DNA of 6,440 bases from Clostridiales bacterium. Lineage in GTDB: Bacteria > Bacillota > Clostridia > Saccharofermentanales > UBA5734. The notes beneath the pieces are model-generated. The model ran no database searches. It saw only the letters and a list, made by a program, of their open reading frames with translations, and had not been told where the DNA came from. Shown here in pieces: positions 1 to 5,047 of the stretch. The translations under genes and the position numbers were made by a program. The stretch lies in NCBI GenBank assembly GCA_007135995.1, contig SLHU01000425.1, positions 1-6,440 of the forward strand, read 5' to 3'. Positions within the stretch are counted from its first letter, which is position 1. Each line of letters opens with the position of its first letter.

Positions 1-93
1 AGCGATCGCATCAATATTTTTCTGAGGAATCTGGCCGTGGGCCATCAATGTGCCGTCGATATCAAGAAAAACGGCATAGGGTTGAAGATTCAT
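1..93 (-). CDS. HAD-superfamily hydrolase (Cof-like phosphatase), N-terminal 31 codons only
   Basis: The reading frame begins with ATG at 91-93 and runs off the left edge, so only the first 31 residues are visible. They contain AVFLDIDGTLM, the haloacid dehalogenase motif I (DxDGT) with the nucleophile at D11 and the general acid at D13. HAD phosphatases of this type remove phosphate from small metabolites, usually sugar phosphates or nucleotides, in the cytoplasm. The phrase DIDGTLM followed by H-G-x-I-P is typical of the Cof/NagD-like branch, but the cap domain that would separate the subgroups is outside the window. The start is supported by AAGGAG, 9 bases upstream of the ATG, and by a consensus extended -10 box further upstream. 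It has its own promoter and is probably not part of the preceding phospholipase operon. Substrate cannot be told. Confidence 0.88.
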   Translation of the reverse strand, partial: MNLQPYAVFLDIDGTLMAHGQIPQKNIDAIA

Positions 94-132
94 GAATAAA
101 CGCTCCTTGCTTGCCAATAGGCATCACAAAGC

Positions 133-141
133 ATTATATCA
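133..141 (-). promoter_or_regulatory. Extended -10 promoter of the HAD hydrolase gene
   Basis: Read on the minus strand the bases give TGATATAAT, a perfect TATAAT preceded by TGN, the extended -10 form used by sigma-A promoters that lack a good -35. No TTGACA-like hexamer is seen at 17 or 18 bases upstream, which fits an extended -10 promoter. Transcription would start about 7 bases downstream, giving a leader of roughly 30 bases that carries the AAGGAG site at about 103-108. Confidence 0.6.
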
Positions 142-163
142 TGAATCCGGTGGATCGGATATG

Positions 164-181
164 GAGCCGTTTTGTCGGCTC
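164..181. repeat. Inverted repeat between phospholipase-like and HAD genes
   Basis: GAGCCG and CGGCTC form a perfect 6-base-pair stem around a 6-base loop, 35 bases past the stop of the phospholipase-like gene. It is placed where a terminator would be expected, but no T tract follows on either strand, so it is not a canonical intrinsic terminator. It could act as a 3'-end stabilising hairpin. The adjacent bases 145-160 hold a second, weaker inverted repeat (ATCCG/CGGAT). Confidence 0.4.
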
Positions 182-215
182 TTCAGCGGTGTAACACTCA
201 TGAGCTGTTTTATCT

Positions 216-2693
216 TCAGCGGCGAGCCACCCATGTACCGCTGATCTGACCGGGCATGTCAAACCGGCCTTCCAGATGGCTTGTACTGTGCATTTTACCG
301 TGGGTCAGATACTTGAACTCAACAAAATTACCGTATTCATCGTAGCCGCCGGCATAGAATACAAGATACCCATCCTCCAGGACCAGCACCGTACTGAGGT
401 TGTCGGCAGGCGGACTGAAATAGCCGGTGTTGGATCCGGTAAATTCCAGACTGCCCTGGTAGGCAACTTCGTAATCTTCCATTTCACTCAGGTACGTTTT
501 GTACTCAATCGTTGAGCCGACAAAGGTAAACGAATCAGCCACCGACTCATCAACCGGTCCCTCGCCAAGCGCTTCAGCCAGCGGCGAAATAAAGATGCGA
601 ATGATGACCTTCATAAGCATCACAATCATATTGCGAAAAAAAGTGCTTTCTTCCTCTACGGTGAGAATAATGTCCCAGCTGCCGGACAGGTCGCCGAACT
701 CGGCGGTAATGGTCAGGCTGTCTTCTGCCCTGACAACATCATGCCGGGTGTCAATCAGGCGTACGGTAACCGTATAGTCCTGTTCTTTATCAAAAGCATG
801 TGTTCTGTTCAGGCTGCGGCTGCGAACCGGCTCAAAAGATGACGGATCCTCGGGGTCTTCATCTCCGAAATGCCATTCCAGCGTATAACGGCCTGGCGGG
901 TTTTTAATCTCAACTTCAAATTCGGTCCGTTCACCGGGCATCACCTGAAGGCTTTCTGTCTTCAACTTAATCTCGGAATCCTCTTCTTCGAAAAAGAAGG
1001 GGTCGCATTTAATATTGCGGGCTCCTGCTGAAATTCTGGCAAAAACCGCATCATCCGATTCAACAGTGTAATCAATCTCCGGTCCAGACAGACTCACCCG
1101 CGAAGGCGCGCCCATCGGCATGATCAGCTGCGGTTTTCCGTCCACCATCTCCCCTGTCACAGGATCCTGGTACCTGGCAACAGCACCGTCCAGAAACTCC
1201 ACATCCGCGATTTTCTGCTCTTTTGAGCTGCTGATTTTCCAAAGCTCTCCCGGACCGGAGTAGCGGATTTCCAGACCATGCGCCTCCCAGTGTGTATCCT
1301 GGCTGATTTGATGTTCCAGCTTTATCTCAGGCTCAAACTGACGAACCTGCAGGACACCCAGTTCTTCTGCTATTTTGACAAGTTCAGCGTCCGGCTCCAC
1401 TTCAACAATATCCTGCTTCAGAGTCAGCGTCGGCATAAACGCATCTATGACTCTGGCGCAGCCGGCAGCGGCCAGGGGCAATAGTACTTTTGACTGCTCT
1501 ACAGCGAACTCACTGGTAATAATATAGCTTTTCCTGCCTGTAACCCAGGTGGTTTCTTCGCGAAACATTTTAACTTCCAGGTCCTGAAACCGGGTAACCC
1601 AGGTCGGATACCCGTCATACATTGTTTCAATAAAATTTGAGAAAACAGGTGACGGATATTCTCTGTGACCATTCCGGGGTTTGACATCATAAACCGGGTC
1701 ATACATAGTATCTTCTGAGTAAAAATTCTCGTTGGTCCATTTGGCCATTGCATGCATAATCGCAAAAATATCATTGCCTGCTGCAGCCAGGTTCACACGA
1801 TCACGTCTCGGTTCACGAATAACAGTCCAGGCGACATCTTCCGTTACAGCCGATTCTGTGATCTCCCATTTCGGGTGAGCGTCATTTCGCACATGTGCCG
1901 GCTGCATCATATCACCCACCAGGTGCATCACTTCACCTATGCCGCGCATCGCCTTGCCAAGATACATCGCCCGCATCTGCTCTACCGATTCAGGCTGACC
2001 GGCAAAATCACGAAAATCAGCAGTCGCTGGTATGGCGCGAACCTGAGCATTGGAAGGGATTTCCATACTCATTTTATAGTTTTTCATCGCGTTGACGAGA
2101 CTGTATGGATTATCTGTATGTGTCAGCGCCCAGTCAGTGGCAGGTATCGCTTCATACATCAGGCCATGATATTCTGCCAGATCAGTCAGCTGAGGTGAAG
2201 TCTCATTAAGCGGATCATAGAAATGTTTGACAGATACATAAAGATGCGGCTCATCGGAAGAATAACCGCCATGAACTATAAAGAGGCTTCCCGAAAGGCG
2301 GCGCCATTCCTGTTCGTAGTAGTAAGAGGTTCTGCTGGTGCTTGTAACAAAAGGGGCTTCTACCATGGTACCTAGATCAACCCGGCTGTTTCTGTATTTA
2401 TCGGCGGTGGCTGCCATCTGATTAAACTGACGAATCGCTTCCTGATTGATGATCTGATGTGCTTCCTGCTCCCAGGCGAAAGCCATGCTGCCAAAGCCGC
2501 CCAGTACCATAAGAAAAGACATAAAACCAGCCAGCAGCCGCAAGGACATTTTTTTAACGCGGGCGGGCTTTGCTTCTCTATGTTTTTGACAGCAGATATT
2601 CTGGTTGATCTCTCGTTTAGAAATGGGATATTTCCCCTTATACCATGAAATAACATGTAAAATACTTTTGATTGCTTCTGCCATCTTAATCAT
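216..2693 (-). CDS. Exported zinc-dependent phospholipase C-like protein with PKD and beta-rich C-terminal domain
   Basis: An 825-residue predicted exported protein. Residues 49-73 form a signal peptide (hydrophobic core, then SMAFA), and cleavage would leave W74 as the mature N-terminus, the hallmark of the zinc phospholipase C / S1-P1 nuclease superfamily, where that Trp binds zinc. Candidate ligands follow in order: H79, D147, H157 in KHFYDP (compare SHFYDP of Bacillus cereus PLC), then H257-x3-D261-x5-H267 and H273-x3-E277 (HPKWE, compare HSKYE). The HFYD and HxxxE motifs favour phospholipase C over nuclease. About 420-575 is unassigned. About 577-665 is a PKD domain (WHFGDE at 607-612, HAF at 632-634, YTVTV at 640). 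About 667-825 is a beta-rich, possibly lipocalin-like domain containing a hydrophobic stretch at 684-708. The start overlaps the upstream stop (ATGA) and has AGGTGG 11 bases upstream. An alternative ATG at 2549 gives a normal-length signal peptide but lacks a ribosome binding site. Likely substrate: phospholipid or another phosphodiester; activity is inferred. Confidence 0.88.
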   Translation of the reverse strand: MIKMAEAIKSILHVISWYKGKYPISKREINQNICCQKHREAKPARVKKMSLRLLAGFMSFLMVLGGFGSMAFAWEQEAHQIINQEAIRQFNQMAATADKYRNSRVDLGTMVEAPFVTSTSRTSYYYEQEWRRLSGSLFIVHGGYSSDEPHLYVSVKHFYDPLNETSPQLTDLAEYHGLMYEAIPATDWALTHTDNPYSLVNAMKNYKMSMEIPSNAQVRAIPATADFRDFAGQPESVEQMRAMYLGKAMRGIGEVMHLVGDMMQPAHVRNDAHPKWEITESAVTEDVAWTVIREPRRDRVNLAAAGNDIFAIMHAMAKWTNENFYSEDTMYDPVYDVKPRNGHREYPSPVFSNFIETMYDGYPTWVTRFQDLEVKMFREETTWVTGRKSYIITSEFAVEQSKVLLPLAAAGCARVIDAFMPTLTLKQDIVEVEPDAELVKIAEELGVLQVRQFEPEIKLEHQISQDTHWEAHGLEIRYSGPGELWKISSSKEQKIADVEFLDGAVARYQDPVTGEMVDGKPQLIMPMGAPSRVSLSGPEIDYTVESDDAVFARISAGARNIKCDPFFFEEEDSEIKLKTESLQVMPGERTEFEVEIKNPPGRYTLEWHFGDEDPEDPSSFEPVRSRSLNRTHAFDKEQDYTVTVRLIDTRHDVVRAEDSLTITAEFGDLSGSWDIILTVEEESTFFRNMIVMLMKVIIRIFISPLAEALGEGPVDESVADSFTFVGSTIEYKTYLSEMEDYEVAYQGSLEFTGSNTGYFSPPADNLSTVLVLEDGYLVFYAGGYDEYGNFVEFKYLTHGKMHSTSHLEGRFDMPGQISGTWVARR

Positions 2694-3334
2694 GAATCAA
2701 TCACCCACCTGTCTTCGTCCAGAACCATTGTGACTGTAAAGGCTCTGCCTGTATTTTCATCCCGGCTGTCTGTAAAAGCTTCATCTGGAAGCCGGAGCTC
2801 AACCCGAACCATACGGTCGGTTGTGTAGGCGTCCAGTTCTTCGCTGATCAGTACCAGCCTGGCAGAACGAAGTGCAGCCACCAGCATTGGTATCTGCTCC
2901 GGATACTGGTTAAAGTCACTGACATAACGTTGCTGCTGATCGGGATGAACATAGGCAAGTGCAGCTTCTGTCTGGCCTTGCTCCAGTAAATCAGCCATTT
3001 CGCTCAGCCTGCCTAATACCTCATCCTCTACTTCCTCGCGGTCGCCGAAACGTTCCCAGGCTGACAGCGACCGGTTCAGCGCCATGCGCTGCCACTGGCC
3101 GGTCAGATGGCCCAGCTGCCAGACAGCCAGTCCCAGCAGGATCACTGCCACAGCTGCGACGAATATCGCGATCACGCGCTTTTTCCTGGCAGGCGGCTGT
3201 CTGACCGGCCTGCCGGCATGTGTGCCCGGAACTGTCTGAGCTGAAACAGCAGGTGAAAACTGTGTCGGCATGCCGCAGTGACTGCAAAAAACAGCCTGAG
3301 CACCTAATGTCTGTCCGCATTGGCGACAATACAT
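2690..3334 (-). CDS. Zinc-ribbon single-pass membrane protein with extracytoplasmic NTF2-like domain
   Basis: A 214-residue protein beginning MYCRQCG. C3, C6, C17 and C20 form a CxxC...CxxC zinc ribbon of the kind found at the N-terminus of many Gram-positive membrane proteins. A Pro/Arg-rich linker with RKKR leads into one transmembrane helix at about 54-74, so the positive-inside rule puts the zinc ribbon in the cytoplasm and the rest outside. About 85-120 is acidic and helical; the last 90 residues end in a strand pattern (FTVTMVLDEDRWVIDS) that suggests an NTF2-like or DUF4878-like fold, as in TcaA/YvbJ-type proteins; that likeness is by eye. I place the start at 3334 because AAAGGAAG ends 6 bases upstream and the zinc ribbon then starts at once; the same frame is open to an ATG at 3373 with no such support. 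Its TGA overlaps the phospholipase-like start, implying coupled translation. Function unknown; a sensor, anchor or partner for the exported enzyme is possible. Confidence 0.85.
   Translation of the reverse strand: MYCRQCGQTLGAQAVFCSHCGMPTQFSPAVSAQTVPGTHAGRPVRQPPARKKRVIAIFVAAVAVILLGLAVWQLGHLTGQWQRMALNRSLSAWERFGDREEVEDEVLGRLSEMADLLEQGQTEAALAYVHPDQQQRYVSDFNQYPEQIPMLVAALRSARLVLISEELDAYTTDRMVRVELRLPDEAFTDSRDENTGRAFTVTMVLDEDRWVIDS
2691..2710 (-). promoter_or_regulatory. Translational coupling site: ATGA overlap with upstream AGGTGG
   Basis: On the minus strand the last codons of the zinc-ribbon gene hold AGGTGG (2705-2710), 11 bases before TCATGATT, in which TGA (2690-2692) ends the first protein and ATG (2691-2693) starts the second. 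The overlap supports the long 825-residue reading of the phospholipase-like protein and suggests fixed stoichiometry through re-initiation. Confidence 0.65.
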
Positions 3335-3340
3335 ATTCAA

Positions 3341-3348
3341 CTTCCTTT
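3341..3348 (-). promoter_or_regulatory. Ribosome binding site that sets the zinc-ribbon protein start
   Basis: The minus strand reads AAAGGAAG followed by TTGAAT and ATG at 3334, with about 8 bases between AGGA and the start. This is the best Shine-Dalgarno match near the gene and makes MYCRQCG the N-terminus rather than an in-frame ATG 39 bases upstream. Confidence 0.65.
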
Positions 3349-3480
3349 CCAGAAAAGCTCGTGAAGACAGCAAATCATGAGCCTGGACGATACATTATGC
3401 TGTTACTAACCATTTATGGTGTATAACCAGCAGGAAAAGTGTTAAAACGATTAAAAACAGGCTGTTTGCAAGTAAGCTTT

Positions 3481-3500
3481 AAAAATCTGATCAGCTTTTT
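3481..3500. terminator. Possible weak bidirectional terminator
   Basis: A near-perfect palindrome: an A5 run, CTGATCAG and a T5 run, with one mismatched pair. In RNA from either strand it would make a short A-U-rich hairpin ending in U5. It lies 155 bases past the isoprenoid-synthase-like gene and about 150 bases before the zinc-ribbon gene, so it could separate the two transcripts. The stem has few GC pairs and almost no loop, so the call is weak. Confidence 0.28.
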
Positions 3501-3610
3501 GCAGCTAGATCGTTTGTTTACATGATATTCACATTTTACTGTGTGTGAAAAAAACAATCAAATCATAAGAAAGCATTTTCTTAAATTGTCATTGACTAAT
3601 AGCCGGATAA

Positions 3611-3627
3611 TGCGTCTTTTTGACGCA
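3611..3627. repeat. Perfect 6-base inverted repeat downstream of the isoprenoid-synthase-like gene
   Basis: TGCGTC, five T, GACGCA. It begins 28 bases past the stop codon on the minus strand, the usual place for a terminator, but the run of T sits in the loop rather than after the stem. It may be a 3'-end hairpin or a protein site. The repeat is directly visible; a role is inference. Confidence 0.4.
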
Positions 3628-3654
3628 GACAGGATCAACATGGAGGGTGGAGGA

Positions 3655-4875
3655 TCAGTTAGCTGAATGATTTTCAGCTGTCTGGCTGTAGTAGCGTTGA
3701 AAGACGGGCAGCTCATTTTCAAGCATTTTTCTAAGCAGTACATGGCGGTGCAAGCCAACCGGATGCTGCGAGTTGATTGATTTCAGCTGGCCCCTGGTAA
3801 AATAAGATTGCTGTGCATATATCGCATCGCCAATCAGCAGGCGCATGCTCTGACCAAGCAGCGTCCGGATCTGGTCTTCCAGCCAGGCATTTCGGCAAAA
3901 TAGCTTATGCAGCAACGTCTCAGATAATAAAAGCATCGCCTGAACATAGCGCCAGCGCTTAGCCGGCGAAGCTGCGCTCGTAAACAGCGTGTGATGGTTC
4001 TGCCTGCTGTCTTCGTACATATCCTGCAGGTCATCGGCCAGCTGCAGGACAATACCGTAACCGGTCAGAAAATCGATTTCAGAAGCAGAAAGATGACCGA
4101 GTACCAGATAGCCATCTGCGATTACCGAGGCGGCACCTTTGCTGAAGGTAAGCCTTACCAGCTCACTGGTTGTCAGCGCACATCGCTGCTGCTTGAGGCT
4201 GTCGCATTGTGCCTGGTGGATTAAAAGAAGGCTTTTATAAACCTCAGGATGATCGGACCTTGAATACTGACCTTCTATCAGGTCGATCATGCTGAAAATA
4301 TCTTGCTCGTGCTTGTTGTCTGCAACCAGCGTTTCGCCGCGCAGCCTTCGGCCAAAACGCAAAGAAAAACTGTGTTTCTCCTCTGCACTGATCTCCTGAT
4401 TGTCCAGCCAGTTGTCACTGAGCGGATACAGCATACTGTAAGCGAACATAGCACCCGTCAGTTCAACCGGCTGATCAGCCATCAACTGAATGACATTCAT
4501 GATCCAGATATTGCGAAGTGCCTGGAAAATTGATGCCTGATCCATCTCAGGCCATCGATCGCGAACCATCCGGATAAACTGCTCGGTACAGCGGACATAG
4601 CCGCGCTTGATATGCGCATCCATTCTGACTGCATCAATCTGCAGCCAGCAGCTGACCAGCCGCATGATGTCCTGCTGTTCTGACGCAGACAGTTCAGGCC
4701 GGGCTTCGAATTTTCTGCATATCCTGCCCAGACTACGCCTTAAGCGAATGTACCGTAAAACTTGTTTAGCCCACTGCATCATCGTCAATCGGGGCGTCAA
4801 AAGCTGACTGGCAGCAGTCTCCGACTGCCAGAGCAACAGGTATTTGTCGAGGCAATTCCGGAACTCAATCAGCAT
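3655..4875 (-). CDS. Class I isoprenyl-diphosphate-synthase-like protein, divergent
   Basis: A 406-residue, mostly helical protein with no signal peptide. The second aspartate-rich motif of trans-isoprenyl diphosphate synthases is clear: VLQLADDLQD at 276-285 (family pattern FQxxDDxxD), followed by EDS and TLF. The preceding SKGAASV at 245-251 matches the conserved Lys-containing motif that binds the diphosphate. The first motif is altered to DNWLD (154-158) instead of DDxxD, followed by RRLRG (176-180), which corresponds to the usual RR pair. Enzymes of this fold couple allylic diphosphates with isopentenyl diphosphate, or cyclise them. About 70 residues more than usual lie before the first motif, so this is not a standard farnesyl/geranylgeranyl synthase; it may be a chain-elongating enzyme, a terpene synthase or a ComQ-like modifying enzyme. 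The start has GAGG 8 bases upstream. It follows the AraC gene on the same strand, 172 bases away. Fold call is strong, product unknown. Confidence 0.8.
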   Translation of the reverse strand: MLIEFRNCLDKYLLLWQSETAASQLLTPRLTMMQWAKQVLRYIRLRRSLGRICRKFEARPELSASEQQDIMRLVSCWLQIDAVRMDAHIKRGYVRCTEQFIRMVRDRWPEMDQASIFQALRNIWIMNVIQLMADQPVELTGAMFAYSMLYPLSDNWLDNQEISAEEKHSFSLRFGRRLRGETLVADNKHEQDIFSMIDLIEGQYSRSDHPEVYKSLLLIHQAQCDSLKQQRCALTTSELVRLTFSKGAASVIADGYLVLGHLSASEIDFLTGYGIVLQLADDLQDMYEDSRQNHHTLFTSAASPAKRWRYVQAMLLLSETLLHKLFCRNAWLEDQIRTLLGQSMRLLIGDAIYAQQSYFTRGQLKSINSQHPVGLHRHVLLRKMLENELPVFQRYYSQTAENHSAN

Positions 4876-4918
4876 TCGTACATCCTCACAAGACAGCTGG
4901 ATTTTTCTTCCTGTCTGA

Positions 4919-5023
4919 TCACAGCGCTTTCATCTCAAGGCGGATAACACGCGTGCTCCTGTAATTTTCAATAGTCTTAACGCCAGCCTCCGCGGCTGCC
5001 AAAACGCAGGCTCTGACAGCCAT
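4919..5023 (-). CDS. Possible 34-residue small protein or gene remnant
   Basis: The frame is open from directly after the AraC stop to a TGA at 4919-4921, and its first ATG is at 5021-5023. The peptide starts MAVRACVLAAAEAGVK and ends RVIRLEMKAL: an Ala-rich helix followed by a strand-like end, a composition that looks more like a real protein than chance sequence. No Shine-Dalgarno site precedes the ATG, and the ATG lies inside the TGACA array. It may be a remnant of a longer gene, a small peptide or chance. I recognise no family. Confidence 0.2.
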   Translation of the reverse strand: MAVRACVLAAAEAGVKTIENYRSTRVIRLEMKAL

Positions 5024-5045
5024 GTCAGCTGTGTCAAATGTGTCA
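5014..5045. repeat. Four TGACA boxes at an exact 9-base period, the last inverted
   Basis: On the minus strand TGACA begins at 5045, 5036 and 5027, and its reverse complement TGTCA begins at 5018: three direct copies and one inverted copy, each 9 bases from the next. The last two boxes form the perfect palindrome CTGACA-TGGC-TGTCAG (5013-5028). The array starts 3 bases past the AraC stop codon and about 140 bases before the isoprenoid-synthase-like gene. Evenly spaced short direct repeats of this kind are typical of an operator for a transcription factor; the partner is not known, with the adjacent AraC protein an obvious candidate. Confidence 0.55.
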
Positions 5046-5047
5046 GC

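Larger units (their letters stand above)
3335..3654. other. Gene-free region between isoprenoid-synthase-like and zinc-ribbon genes
   Basis: A 320-base, AT-rich stretch with no credible coding frame. Read on the minus strand it holds, in order, a perfect TGCGTC/GACGCA inverted repeat (3611-3627), a TAAGAAA/TTTCTTA inverted repeat (3566-3583) with a T7 run some 15 bases later, a near-palindrome AAAAA-x-CTGATCAG-x-TTTTT (3481-3500), and then the leader of the zinc-ribbon/phospholipase operon. The promoter for that operon should lie at about 3370-3480, but no convincing -35/-10 pair is visible. TTGCAA has no good -10 at normal spacing, and TATACA and CATAAT are the best -10-like hexamers, each without a good -35. 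Confidence 0.6.
4876..5047. other. Gap between AraC regulator and isoprenoid-synthase-like gene
   Basis: The 172 bases hold the TGACA array next to the AraC stop, a short open frame (4919-5023), an imperfect CAGCC/GGCTG inverted repeat at about 4984-4998, and the leader with GAGG for the next gene. A possible weak promoter on the minus strand is TTGGCA, 17 bases, TAAGAC. There is no T-tailed hairpin after the AraC gene, so read-through into the next gene is possible. Confidence 0.5.

Noticed and set aside
164..181. GAGCCG/CGGCTC hairpin as an intrinsic terminator of the phospholipase-like gene
   Set aside because: No T tract follows the stem on either strand, so it is kept only as an inverted repeat.
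1752..2198. 148-codon plus-strand open frame inside the phospholipase-like gene
   Set aside because: It is antisense to the region coding the conserved zinc-binding motifs, its translation is rich in His, Cys and Arg without any domain pattern, and no ribosome binding site supports it.
3021..3329. 102-codon minus-strand frame overlapping the zinc-ribbon gene
   Set aside because: It is a shifted frame of a gene with clear zinc-ribbon and membrane segments; the translation is Arg- and Ser-rich with no recognisable domain.
3558..3758. 66-codon minus-strand frame overlapping the end of the isoprenoid-synthase-like gene
   Set aside because: Half of it is an out-of-frame reading of that gene, it lacks a ribosome binding site, and the rest crosses two inverted repeats.
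3641..3774. Plus-strand GGAGGGTGGAGG followed by an ATG at 3667 with a 35-codon frame
   Set aside because: The purine-rich stretch looks like a ribosome binding site but lies too far from the ATG, and the frame is antisense to the 3' end of a well-supported gene.
3621..4692. Twelve-base word TGACGCAGACAG present at both 3621 and 4681
   Set aside because: About one shared 12-base word is expected by chance in a window this size, one copy is inside coding sequence, and the flanks do not match.
5032..5037. Perfect TTGACA on the minus strand as a -35 box for the isoprenoid-synthase-like gene
   Set aside because: The bases 16-18 further on read AGAGCC or similar, which is not a -10; it is better explained as part of the TGACA array.
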